Shown piece after piece: positions 18,045 through 26,523 of a DNA stretch of 64,000 nt (position 1 is its first letter; each line of letters opens with the position of its first letter). The DNA is from MGIIb-Q1 sp964342465. Its GTDB lineage: Archaea > Thermoplasmatota > Poseidoniia > Poseidoniales > Thalassarchaeaceae. Below the pieces are notes generated by a model. It was not told the DNA's origin. It did not search any database and was given only the letters and a program-made list of their open reading frames with translations. The stretch spans positions 12,632 through 76,631 of the forward strand of contig CAYFFQ010000007.1 of the NCBI GenBank assembly GCA_964342465.1, given 5' to 3'. A program made the position numbers and the translations under genes.

Positions 18045-18755
18045 ATGAGAAGATGGGTTTTGGCCGTCGCCATCGGCCTGATACTCTTCGGCCTTCTGCT
18101 CGCCGCCATCACCCTTTGGCTCGGATTCACCTGGGCACCCGCCGTCAATTCCGATGATTGGTCCGCTCCGGATGCCTACCGTATACTGTTCTGGCATGTT
18201 CCTACCGCATGGGCATCATTCCAAGCCTTCACCCTGCTCTTCATCGGCTCGGGAGCGTGGTTCATCAGACGGCTGGAATGGGGGTGGCGACTGCACGTCG
18301 TCGGCGCCCAACTGGGTCTTGTGTACGGTTTGTGCGTCATCATCAGCGGTCCCGTGTGGGGTGCTGCTGAATGGGGTACTCCGTGGGATTTGACCGATGT
18401 TCGCCTAAACACCTACGCTGTCCTCACAGCCCTCTCACTCTATCTCGTGATGAGCCACCAAACTCAGGCAGACAGCGAGGATTCGCGCGACACTTTCGCT
18501 TCCATCGGCCTGTTCGGGTTCGTCCTCGTCCCACTGACCATCATCTCAATTCGCATTTGGCAGAATCGCCACCCGCCGCCTGTCGTCGGTGGCGACGAAA
18601 GCAGTGGTTTGGATGCACAGATCTTGGGTGTCATGCTTCTTGGAATGGCAGCATTTCAAATCCTCGTCGCCGGTCAGGTCATGCTCAGATACCATGTCGG
18701 TGGTCTTGAGGAGAGAGTGGCGCGAACACAGGCGATGTTGGACAGGAGAGATTGA
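18045..18755 (+). CDS. ccmC: Cytochrome c maturation protein CcmC (haem handling)
   Basis: A 236-aa protein with six TM helices. The tryptophan-rich WWD motif appears as GPVWGAAEWGTPWDLTDVRL, and conserved histidines occur in FWHVPTAW and near the WWD motif (RLHVVG). CcmC presents haem at the outer membrane face for transfer to CcmE. The ATG at 18045 is chosen over a TTG at 18015, because the latter lies directly after the repeat array and adds only a polar stretch. It follows the CcmA-CcmB fusion and precedes a CcmD-like peptide by two bases. Confidence 0.9.
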   Translation: MRRWVLAVAIGLILFGLLLAAITLWLGFTWAPAVNSDDWSAPDAYRILFWHVPTAWASFQAFTLLFIGSGAWFIRRLEWGWRLHVVGAQLGLVYGLCVIISGPVWGAAEWGTPWDLTDVRLNTYAVLTALSLYLVMSHQTQADSEDSRDTFASIGLFGFVLVPLTIISIRIWQNRHPPPVVGGDESSGLDAQILGVMLLGMAAFQILVAGQVMLRYHVGGLEERVARTQAMLDRRD

Positions 18756-18757
18756 AG

Positions 18758-18910
18758 ATGGCTGAAGGTGTGATGTTCCTTGCGATTGCGTATGTAGCGA
18801 TGATCGGCATCATCGGTGGATGGACCTGGAAACTTCTGACCACAATCTCCGAACTCTCTGACCGCCTCGCAGCAGCAGAGGCGGTCATCAATAGAACAGA
18901 GGAAGAGTGA
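18758..18910 (+). CDS. CcmD-like small membrane protein (50 aa)
   Basis: The ATG at 18758 follows the ccmC stop by two bases. The product has one TM segment (about residues 6-24, MFLAIAYVAMIGIIGGW) followed by an amphipathic, charged helix ending RTEEE. Length, topology and position directly after ccmC fit CcmD, the small subunit that stabilises CcmC. CcmD sequences are poorly conserved, so the call rests mainly on context. Confidence 0.7.
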   Translation: MAEGVMFLAIAYVAMIGIIGGWTWKLLTTISELSDRLAAAEAVINRTEEE

Positions 18911-19099
18911 GGCTATCCCTCCATCACCCTACCACCAAGCAGAGGCAGGGGGAGTCTTGGGTGCAGTTCGCCTCCGTGACATTCATCCACCATTCCAGCC
19001 CGAGGCGTACTGTGAACCTTCAGTGATGTGAACGGGTCCGGAAAATAGCAAGGATTCAAGCCGGACCGTGGTCGGCAGAACATCGCGGGGGGTGAACCA
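18911..19099. other. Intergenic region before nmd3
   Basis: No gene, tRNA or repeat was recognised in these 189 bases. The last part holds the ribosome-binding site for nmd3. Confidence 0.4.
19088..19094 (+). promoter_or_regulatory. Ribosome-binding site deciding a TTG start for nmd3
   Basis: GGGGTGA lies five bases before the TTG at 19100. No ATG exists before the first conserved cysteine pair, so this site supports TTG initiation. Confidence 0.5.
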
Positions 19100-20164
19100 T
19101 TGGCACTGGGAGGGGCATTCTGTGTGCTCTGCGGCTCTGAGGAGGAGTTGACCAGTGAGCGTCTGTGCATACCATGTTTCACCGGGAGAACCCGACTCTC
19201 CACATTGACCGAGAACATCCAAGGTTATCGCTGCCCGAAGTGCGGGATGTATCTTCATGCCAAGAAATGGTGTCACATCGAGCCTGTGGAATTCGAGCAG
19301 GGGCTCGTCGAAGAGGCAATCGAGGTATTGGAGAGAGCAGTCGCGGTCGGCATCGGGATTCATCGAGAGGAGGTGGATGAGAGGAACACCCGACTCTCCG
19401 TGCAGGTGACGGGAGTCATCGATGAAGTGGATTTCGAGGATTTTCACGCCACCCGAATCAGGGTCTCGAACGCGGTCTGCCCGACCTGCACCCGCAGGGC
19501 GGGAAACTACTTCGAAGCGACTGTTCAACTGCGCTCATCGGGGCGGCGATTGAACGGAGATGAACTGAGTCGACTGCGGCGGACATTTGACGAATATCTC
19601 GCTTCAATCGACCCCGACCCGATGTTCTTCATCAACAGGGAGGGTGAAGTCACCGGTGGCTACGACTTGGTCCTAGGCTCCAAGGCACTGGCGAGGGGAT
19701 GGACAAAACATCTGCTCAAGAGGTTCGGAGGGACGAGCAAAGAGACCAACAGCGTGGTCGGGCGGAAGGATGGGGAGGACCTGACGAGATTGACCATTTC
19801 CTATCGCAAACCGGCGTTCGAAATCGGAGATGTCATACGCCGTTCCAATCGCTACTGGCTGGTCTCCGCCTGGCTCAAGGATGGAGCGGTGATCGCTGCG
19901 GTTGACAGAAACGAGCGAAGTGGGGTGACATGGCGTGACCTTGAGAAGACGAATGTCGTCTCACGCATCTCGGAACAACATGATGTCGATGTGTTGCGGC
20001 GGGATTCCGCTGCAATCGAATTCATGGACCCACTCGATTGGAAGGTGAAGACTGTCGCCCTACCTCACGATGACGACGGTGAGCAGACGGAGATTCGCAT
20101 CGCTTTCATAGCAGATGGTTGGGTCGCTCTTCCAAGATGCGGGGGTGTCATGTCGGATGAGTGA
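19100..20164 (+). CDS. nmd3: NMD3-family ribosomal protein
   Basis: A 354-aa archaeal NMD3. The N-terminal zinc-binding region has four CxxC pairs (CVLC, CIPC, CPKC, then CPTC near residue 132), followed by the WCHIEP motif and mixed alpha/beta domains. Eukaryotic NMD3 is an export adaptor for the large ribosomal subunit; the archaeal protein probably binds the large subunit in biogenesis. TTG start at 19100 is preceded by a good ribosome-binding site. The next gene starts eight bases before this stop, so the two are co-translated. Confidence 0.88.
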   Translation: MALGGAFCVLCGSEEELTSERLCIPCFTGRTRLSTLTENIQGYRCPKCGMYLHAKKWCHIEPVEFEQGLVEEAIEVLERAVAVGIGIHREEVDERNTRLSVQVTGVIDEVDFEDFHATRIRVSNAVCPTCTRRAGNYFEATVQLRSSGRRLNGDELSRLRRTFDEYLASIDPDPMFFINREGEVTGGYDLVLGSKALARGWTKHLLKRFGGTSKETNSVVGRKDGEDLTRLTISYRKPAFEIGDVIRRSNRYWLVSAWLKDGAVIAAVDRNERSGVTWRDLEKTNVVSRISEQHDVDVLRRDSAAIEFMDPLDWKVKTVALPHDDDGEQTEIRIAFIADGWVALPRCGGVMSDE

Positions 20165-21185
20165 GGCGCAATTCGATGTCATCTCCTCGGCGGAGAGTCT
20201 TGACAGAGATGGGATGCTCGACCATCTGCGCAACTTCGCTGACGACCTCGCCGCCCAATGGGATGTGGCCGAGAAGGCGAGAGAAACCCCCTCGCGGATG
20301 ATTTGTCTAGGCATGGGCGGCTCGGCGGCGGCTGCAGATTTCATCTCCTCACTTGCGGATTTCAACGGCTTTGCACCTGTGACCTCACACCGCGGCTACG
20401 GTCTGCCGAATTGGGCTGACGAAAACGCACTGTACACTGCCGTATCCTATTCTGGAAACACCGAGGAGACCCTCGATGCCACTCGTTTCGCGCTCGAGCG
20501 CGGCAGGCAGTGCATCACCATCTCCTCAGGTGGAAGATTGGCGGACTTAGGGGGCGAACACATCCGAGTTCCAGCCGGACAGCCGCCACGCTCGGCGTTC
20601 GGCCATCTATTCGGCGCCCTCAGCCGTATCGCCTCATCAGCATCCATCATCGAGGACATCAGGCAGGATGTGGATAGTGGTCTGGTTGAGAGACTAAACG
20701 CAACCATCGAAGAACTCGATTTCATCCATAACCGCGACAGCCCCGCCCTCTCAGTCGCAAAGACCCTGATGAACCGCCAAATCGGAATAATCAACGCACC
20801 GGAGTTGGCAGCGGCCGGTCAGCGCTTCGCCAATCAACTGAACGAGAACTCGGGTGTTTTCGCCCGCCAAACCACCCTGCCAGAAATGAACCACAACGAA
20901 ATCATCGCTTGGACTGACAGCCATTCAGTCGAGAAACAGGCCCTCATTCTGCTCACTTGGGACGGCATGCATCAGCGAGTAAGGAAGCGAGTGGAGTGGA
21001 TGACCGATAACATCGACTGCGAGGTGGTTTGGAACATCCATTGTGAAGGCTCATCGCTGTTGGAAGCGATGCTCTATTCGTGCATCGCCATGGATTGGGT
21101 CTCCTGCGCCCTCTCCCTACTGCGCGGCAAGGACCCGAGTTCTATCGGCGCCATCCAAGACCTGAAATCACACCTCTCTGAATGA
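20157..21185 (+). CDS. Bifunctional phosphoglucose/phosphomannose isomerase
   Basis: A 342-aa SIS-domain enzyme interconverting glucose-6-P or mannose-6-P with fructose-6-P. Seen motifs: CLGMGGSAAAADF, YSGNTEETLD, NENSGVFARQTTLPEMNHNEIIAW, all typical of the archaeal PGI/PMI family. The ATG at 20157 overlaps the NMD3 stop by eight bases. It links central carbon metabolism to mannose and glucosamine precursors, alongside glmS. Confidence 0.92.
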   Translation: MSEAQFDVISSAESLDRDGMLDHLRNFADDLAAQWDVAEKARETPSRMICLGMGGSAAAADFISSLADFNGFAPVTSHRGYGLPNWADENALYTAVSYSGNTEETLDATRFALERGRQCITISSGGRLADLGGEHIRVPAGQPPRSAFGHLFGALSRIASSASIIEDIRQDVDSGLVERLNATIEELDFIHNRDSPALSVAKTLMNRQIGIINAPELAAAGQRFANQLNENSGVFARQTTLPEMNHNEIIAWTDSHSVEKQALILLTWDGMHQRVRKRVEWMTDNIDCEVVWNIHCEGSSLLEAMLYSCIAMDWVSCALSLLRGKDPSSIGAIQDLKSHLSE

Positions 21186-21203
21186 GAAGAACACTCAACA
21201 TCA

Positions 21204-21926
21204 TCAGTAGAGCGGACCGAGCACCAACCTCGGGTCGGGATGCAGACGGAGGGATTCTTCCCTCTCCTCTGGTGAAACCACCCCTCGCATGTCATGTGTC
21301 TCCGGCGCCGACAGAGAGAGTTGGAAGTGGAGGTGTGGGGCCCACCCACCATTCTCCTCCGAGTTGCCTATGTAGCCGACCACTTCACCCGAAGATAACC
21401 GCTCACCAACCCTTTTTCCATCCACTGACGAGCGGCTCAGATGGCCATAAAGCGACCACAACGGGACCCCGTCCAAGACCTGTTTTGTGATGATGACATG
21501 TCCGTAATCCCCCTCTTCGGGATTATTGCCGAGATGGCTGATTTCGCAGTCTGTGAAGGCTTTACACGGAGTTCCGACCGGTGCTCCGATGTCGATACCC
21601 ATGTGGATGAAACGGCCGCCCGCAAACAGTTTTGTCAAATAGAGACCGCGCCGCTCTTCGTTGTACCTCCCTATCGTGAAGGGGGTTTCGCAATCCGGAA
21701 TGAAGCCCTTCGTAAGGTCGAGAACCTCATACTCCGCCGGCAGGTCGACAACAGGCGAAAAGGTGTGGTTCTCCCAGTCAATCGCCTCTTCCATCGGGTT
21801 TGCGACAGCGACAATTGACTTCAACGGTTGCAATCGAGTATTCAACGAAGTCACCTGACTTTCCTCATCCAAACTCCCTCTCGACCCGATTCGCAAAATC
21901 TGACGCTTAGCCTCAAGCCGTCGCAC
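21204..21926 (-). CDS. M23-family (LytM-like) metallopeptidase domain protein
   Basis: A 240-aa protein with an M23 fold: HMGIDIGAPVGTPC (first zinc His and Asp), YGHVII, LYGHLS and the catalytic HLHFQL. M23 enzymes bind zinc and usually cut peptidoglycan peptides; archaea of this type lack peptidoglycan, so the target may be foreign cell walls or proteins. No signal peptide is evident with any start. The GTG at 21926 has a GGAG nine bases upstream and is preferred; ATG 21794 is the shorter alternative. Convergent with the PGI/PMI gene. Confidence 0.8.
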   Translation of the reverse strand: MRRLEAKRQILRIGSRGSLDEESQVTSLNTRLQPLKSIVAVANPMEEAIDWENHTFSPVVDLPAEYEVLDLTKGFIPDCETPFTIGRYNEERRGLYLTKLFAGGRFIHMGIDIGAPVGTPCKAFTDCEISHLGNNPEEGDYGHVIITKQVLDGVPLWSLYGHLSRSSVDGKRVGERLSSGEVVGYIGNSEENGGWAPHLHFQLSLSAPETHDMRGVVSPEEREESLRLHPDPRLVLGPLY

Positions 21927-21966
21927 ACTATGACTCTCCTTCGCCGAACTGGAAATTCGGTGCGGC

Positions 21967-22088
21967 TGAGTGGGCGGTGATGTTCACCTCGTCAGCGATG
22001 GATTCAGCCATATCTTGGAGAGTGGCATGAGTGGGCGGTGATATTCACCTCGTCAGCGATGGATTCAGCCAAATCTTGGAGAGTGGCT
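21967..22088. repeat. Tandem repeat, 61-bp unit, 2 copies
   Basis: Units start at TGAGTGGGCGGTGAT at 21967 and 22028 and differ at only a few bases. It fills the divergent space between the M23 gene and the membrane protein at 22.1 kb. Confidence 0.9.
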
Positions 22089-22118
22089 TGAAGTGTGACC
22101 TGCCCGTGGATGTGGTTG

Positions 22119-24707
22119 ATGGAGGGAGGAGTGGGCGTCGTTCTCTGGGACACCTTGATTGGTAGTCTCATCCTCTTCGCCGGTGGGTTCTTCCCCGCTC
22201 TCTCGCTACTTCGAATACTCGACCCACTGGCAGATTTCACCCGCCGGTTGATGCTGATTCCGGCTCTCAGTCTGCTGGTCAACTTCGCCGTTGCAGGATG
22301 GTTGGTGGTTTTGACCAACCGATTCGATGTGATCAATCTCCTACTTCTGCTGCTGCTGGTGAATTCGTTGGCTGGACTTTTCCTCTGGCAGAGGGATGTC
22401 GTCAGAGTTCGCCGACTCTCACAGTGGGAACTGCTCGCTGAGAGAATGGACCTCATTGAATCAGAAGGGGTTCTGAGAAGGAAGAGAGGCGGTGAAAGAG
22501 AGGATGAGAAGTCGGTCAGGGAGGTCGAAGAGGATGTGCAAGAGAAGCAGCGGATTGCTGCGGAATTGGCTGCCGGCCGACCCGCATGGCTGCCGTTGGC
22601 ACTGGCCGCATCCGCACTTCTCTCCCTCCTCCCACTGCTCCTGTTCGAATACCCGAACGGTGTGGATTGGGTGGGATTCTCCACCCTCACCCACTCGTTG
22701 GCATCGAGAGGAACATTGGACCTGCCAGCCATCTCAGAGGGGTCATGGACCTACCCGCCCGCCTTTCCAGCGGTGGCCGCACTTCTCGAGTCTTTAGGCG
22801 GTATCCCACCGGCAAGCGCAATTCACCTGCTCGGGCAACTCTCTCTCTTCGCCCTCCTGTGGGGGGTTGCGGGTGCTGCTGACAGATGGGGTGCGGCGGG
22901 GCCGACACTGGTCGCTTTGGCGCTCGGCCCCGCCCTCTTCATCAAAGCACACGACTCCGGCTATCCAACTGTCGCTAGCCAACTCGGATTGGTCATCGGG
23001 CTGTTGGTCTTGGTGCGCCCGCAGGCTGAGCGGAAGCGGGGGGGTGACCTCATCTTCGCACTCTCGGTGATAACCACTGGTGCCATCCATCCGACTGGGG
23101 CCATCTATCTAGGTTGTCTTCTGGCCGCATATCTGGTGGCGCACCGATTTGGATTTCGCTCGAAATTGGCTATCAGTCGTCTCGCTCTCACTTCCACCGC
23201 AGTTCTCTCTCTTGCAATCTACATCGTTCTCGTCATCTTCGCCCCCCGCCTCTTCTCTGAACCGGTTTTCTCGGAGTACGGATGGCAGGGGGGCGGCAGT
23301 CTAATCATGTTCAACGGGCCGATTCTCGTCGGTTTGGGGCTGTGGTCCGCATGGCGTGGGAGAAACAGTGTTGAGGTGATACTCCTCGCCACCTGGTTGA
23401 CCCTCAACTGGGCGCTCACACTCATCCATCTGCTCTCTGGAATCATCGCATTCTCAGTTCTCACTCTGCTCTCCTATGTCCTTTACAGCATGGCGCTGCA
23501 CGCATTCCACCTCCCGTTGGCAATCTTGACCGGTATCCTTCTCGCGGCCAATCCTCGTCTCTCACCACGCCAGCGTCCTATGGGAATCGATGAGAGAGGG
23601 GAGGTGGCCATACAACGATTAATTGAGGATGAAAGAGGTAAGGATGCGGACGCCGTCGCTGCATCAGCGGCGGCAGAAAATGAAGAGGGAACTGACGAAT
23701 CACCAGTTGCGGGGTCGAACTCTTCGGCAGAGGATGGCCGAGTGATGTGGCTGCCCCGTCAACTGCCCACACCTGTTGATGGGCGAGTATTGATGTCAAT
23801 CCTCATTTTTGTGGTGTTCCAACTGACCATCGCCAACTTCCTTCTCATCGACCTTGCAGACCATCCGGAACTGCGTGTGCAGACGGATGGAGACAGAAAA
23901 CTGATGTCCACACTTTCGCTACCAGCCGGTTCAGTCATTTTCACCGAAGATGCGCACTGGGGTAATGTGTACGACCTGCCCGAGGATGTCGGAATCACCA
24001 CTTTTCCCTCTCTCGGATTGGTTGATGTGAGGGTGAACCATCAGGGAAAGGTCAAGAGTGCGATACTCAGGGATGATGTCGAGACTCTCAATTCACTCGG
24101 CGTCTCGCATGCCCTCACCTCTCCACTCGGCTCATTCGGTAGTGTGCTCGCCTCTTCCTACCACTGGCAGGTTCTGAAGGATGTAGATGGCAGTCGGCTT
24201 TGGGAACTACATTCTCAACCGACCATGAACTCGGCGATTACCAGCACCTTCGTCTATCCAGAGAAGTTTGACTGTATTGGAAACTGTCAATGGCGGGTCG
24301 ATGCTTGGAGGGGTGTCGATGCCGACCAATTGCAGAACCGCCCTTCATCCCAACCATTTTTGACAGACGGCGAAATCGAATTGGAAGTTCTTCTTTTCAC
24401 CGGCAGCGTCGATGCCACCGTAAAACTCAATCTGATGGTCGATGCTCCTGCAGGTTTGGAGGTGAGGATGACGACTCTCGATGGCGATGAGGTTTCGAAC
24501 AAGCGATTCGTCACACATGGTGGTTGGCAGCAGATGTCAATGGTCGTGGAAACGCCTGTCGCCAAGAGCATCACCGTTTCTGTGGATGTCTCAGGTGGTG
24601 GCGACGGATGGGTCAATCCCCTCGGAATCACCGGCCGCGGAGATAGAGTCTTCGATGAGGATGGAGTCAGAATCCATTGGCTCGAGATGCGACCGATGGT
24701 AGCATGA
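22119..24707 (+). CDS. Large polytopic membrane protein, GT-C glycosyltransferase-like
   Basis: An 862-aa protein. The N-terminal half has roughly 12 TM helices interrupted by a charged cytoplasmic loop (RKRGGEREDEKSVREVEEDVQEK). A second polar loop follows near residue 500, then one more TM and a long extracytoplasmic domain with alpha/beta and beta-sandwich-like parts. The layout of many helices plus a soluble C-terminal domain with an EDAHWGNVYDLP segment resembles lipid-linked sugar glycosyltransferases. The following GT2 gene (dolichol-phosphate-sugar synthase type) supports a glycosylation role. No definite catalytic motif is seen. Starts 22095 (GTG), 22110 and 22119 are possible. Confidence 0.7.
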   Translation: MEGGVGVVLWDTLIGSLILFAGGFFPALSLLRILDPLADFTRRLMLIPALSLLVNFAVAGWLVVLTNRFDVINLLLLLLLVNSLAGLFLWQRDVVRVRRLSQWELLAERMDLIESEGVLRRKRGGEREDEKSVREVEEDVQEKQRIAAELAAGRPAWLPLALAASALLSLLPLLLFEYPNGVDWVGFSTLTHSLASRGTLDLPAISEGSWTYPPAFPAVAALLESLGGIPPASAIHLLGQLSLFALLWGVAGAADRWGAAGPTLVALALGPALFIKAHDSGYPTVASQLGLVIGLLVLVRPQAERKRGGDLIFALSVITTGAIHPTGAIYLGCLLAAYLVAHRFGFRSKLAISRLALTSTAVLSLAIYIVLVIFAPRLFSEPVFSEYGWQGGGSLIMFNGPILVGLGLWSAWRGRNSVEVILLATWLTLNWALTLIHLLSGIIAFSVLTLLSYVLYSMALHAFHLPLAILTGILLAANPRLSPRQRPMGIDERGEVAIQRLIEDERGKDADAVAASAAAENEEGTDESPVAGSNSSAEDGRVMWLPRQLPTPVDGRVLMSILIFVVFQLTIANFLLIDLADHPELRVQTDGDRKLMSTLSLPAGSVIFTEDAHWGNVYDLPEDVGITTFPSLGLVDVRVNHQGKVKSAILRDDVETLNSLGVSHALTSPLGSFGSVLASSYHWQVLKDVDGSRLWELHSQPTMNSAITSTFVYPEKFDCIGNCQWRVDAWRGVDADQLQNRPSSQPFLTDGEIELEVLLFTGSVDATVKLNLMVDAPAGLEVRMTTLDGDEVSNKRFVTHGGWQQMSMVVETPVAKSITVSVDVSGGGDGWVNPLGITGRGDRVFDEDGVRIHWLEMRPMVA

Positions 24708-24732
24708 AGGAGGTGGGCGGATAAGAGAGACG

Positions 24733-25443
24733 ATGAGGAGCCTCACCATCCTACTTCCGACCCGCAATGAGGTCGGTGGGCTGGCCAAGACGGCAGCGCA
24801 GATTCCGAAGGCGAAATTGGAAGAGATGGGTTGGCGATACACCGTTATGCTCGTCGACGCTCATTCAACCGATGGGACCGTGGAAGTGGCCAAGGAGTTG
24901 GGCCTCGATGTCTATGACCAGAGAGGAGAGTTGGGCAAGGGTGGGGGGTTACGCCAAGCCTTTCACGAGTTCTTGACCGGGGGAGATGAAGTGTTGGTGA
25001 TGCTTGATGCTGACGGCACATACGATGCACGTGACATTCCGGCATTACTCAACAAGATGGATGGGGGCGACTATGATGTAGTCATCGGTACGAGGCTGAG
25101 GGGGGTAATCATGCCGGGGGCCATGAGCAGATTGAACTACCTCGGCAACAGCATCCTGACTTGGGCTGCTGTGGCTCTCTATCGGAACTTCATCAGCGAC
25201 CTGTGCACTGGATTCTGGGCGTTCAGGCGAGAGTCCATCGAGGCGATGCGGCTCAATTCCGTCTCATTTGAAATTGAGGCTGAGATGTATGCCGCCTGTT
25301 GCCATAACAAATTGAGCATCGGTGAAGTTCCAATTCGGTACCATCGACGTCTCGGAACGGCGAAACTGGGTAGTATTCACGATGGAGTGCGCATTCTCAG
25401 GAAAATCCTTGTCAGACGCTTTTTTCCCCAACCTATCAATTGA
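24733..25443 (+). CDS. GT2 glycosyltransferase (dolichyl-phosphate sugar synthase-like)
   Basis: A 236-aa GT-A fold enzyme. The N-terminal LLPTRNEVGGL, VDAHSTDGT and VMLDADGTYD (the DxD metal/nucleotide motif at ~85-93) match the DPM1-like subfamily, as does GTRLRG further on. There is no C-terminal TM extension. Such enzymes load a sugar on a polyprenyl phosphate for use by GT-C transferases, which fits the preceding membrane gene 25 bases upstream. Its 3' end overlaps the convergent epimerase by eight bases. Confidence 0.9.
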   Translation: MRSLTILLPTRNEVGGLAKTAAQIPKAKLEEMGWRYTVMLVDAHSTDGTVEVAKELGLDVYDQRGELGKGGGLRQAFHEFLTGGDEVLVMLDADGTYDARDIPALLNKMDGGDYDVVIGTRLRGVIMPGAMSRLNYLGNSILTWAAVALYRNFISDLCTGFWAFRRESIEAMRLNSVSFEIEAEMYAACCHNKLSIGEVPIRYHRRLGTAKLGSIHDGVRILRKILVRRFFPQPIN

Positions 25444-26353
25444 CTTCGATGAGGCTGGCGATTCCCTCGGGGAGTGTGACCTTGGGCTCCCATCCGAGAG
25501 TTGCCCTTAGTAGGGTGGCGCTGCCGTGTGAGTGGCGTACATCTCCGGAGCGGGGTGATGAGTGAGTGACTTTGAGAGGTCTCCCCAATGCTCCTTCAAT
25601 AGTTGCAACCAACTCATTGAGTGTGACGGCCCGGCCAGTGCAGACATTGAATGCCTGGGCGTGAGCTGGGGATGCCGTGCCCTCTGACAACAGCGACTCG
25701 GCGGCGGTGATGCAAGCGGCCACCACATCATTCACATGGACGAAGTCACGGGTCTGTTCACCATCTCCGAAAATTGTCACTCCTCCTGCTGTGGTGGCGC
25801 CGTCAATGAAGATGGAAAGCACACCGCTGTACTGAGAAGATGGGTCTTGGCCACTTCCATAGACATTGAAGAATCGTAAGGCGGTCGCTGGTGTGGATGA
25901 ATCACCACATCCCCTTATGTGCTCGTCTACGGCCGCCTTCTGCTGCCCATAGTTTCCCACTGGTGAAATGGGGTGATTTTCATCTATTGGAATCTGAATC
26001 GGTTCACCGTAAATTGCGGCACTGCTTGCGAAGACAACGGGGCATTCTGCGATATTCAAAATTTGTCTGCTCGCCACCTCATTGACCGCTTGTGACATCA
26101 CTGGGTATTCATCACAGCGTGGAACAGATGCAATTGCAGCGAGATGAAAGAGTGCATCTTTTCCTTCCATGACCCTTGACATCAATTCCGAATCGGTGAT
26201 ACAACCCTCTACAAAATTCAATCCATCCGGAACAATTTCTCGAATGCCGGTTGAGAGGTCATCCACTATTGTGACCTCCGCCCCGAGGTCATGCAGAGAT
26301 GCTGAGAGATGGCTGCCGATGAAGCCGGCACCACCGGTGACAACGACTTGCAT
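25436..26353 (-). CDS. UDP-glucose 4-epimerase-like SDR
   Basis: A 305-aa extended SDR. The N-terminal TGGAGFIGSHL binds NAD; VDDLSTG follows the second strand, and the catalytic Tyr-Lys pair is YGQQK. The pattern is typical of archaeal GalE/WbpP-type UDP-hexose epimerases, making UDP-galactose or UDP-GalNAc. The ATG at 26353 places the first strand at residue 2; the frame's earlier ATG at 26368 adds five residues. Together with the GT2 and the membrane protein it forms a glycosylation cluster. Confidence 0.9.
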   Translation of the reverse strand: MQVVVTGGAGFIGSHLSASLHDLGAEVTIVDDLSTGIREIVPDGLNFVEGCITDSELMSRVMEGKDALFHLAAIASVPRCDEYPVMSQAVNEVASRQILNIAECPVVFASSAAIYGEPIQIPIDENHPISPVGNYGQQKAAVDEHIRGCGDSSTPATALRFFNVYGSGQDPSSQYSGVLSIFIDGATTAGGVTIFGDGEQTRDFVHVNDVVAACITAAESLLSEGTASPAHAQAFNVCTGRAVTLNELVATIEGALGRPLKVTHSSPRSGDVRHSHGSATLLRATLGWEPKVTLPEGIASLIEVN

Positions 26354-26477
26354 CCCCGCCCATTGCATCGGTCTGACTCATCGGACATCTGCCTTTAGCC
26401 CTTCACCCTCTGGATAAGATGGAGTTGAGTATTATCCTGCTCGCCGTCTTGTGAGAAATCGGTGATAGCCCATCAAC

Positions 26478-26502
26478 CCCCCCCACCTAAGTCTGAGGCG
26501 GG
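26478..26502. terminator. GC-rich imperfect hairpin after rmuC
   Basis: CCCCACCT and AGGCGGGG, separated by seven bases, pair in 7 of 8 positions. It lies downstream of rmuC on the minus strand, before the epimerase. It lacks a clear T-run, so termination is only a possibility. Confidence 0.25.
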
Positions 26503-26523
26503 GTGAGTGAGGAATCGTTCGGT

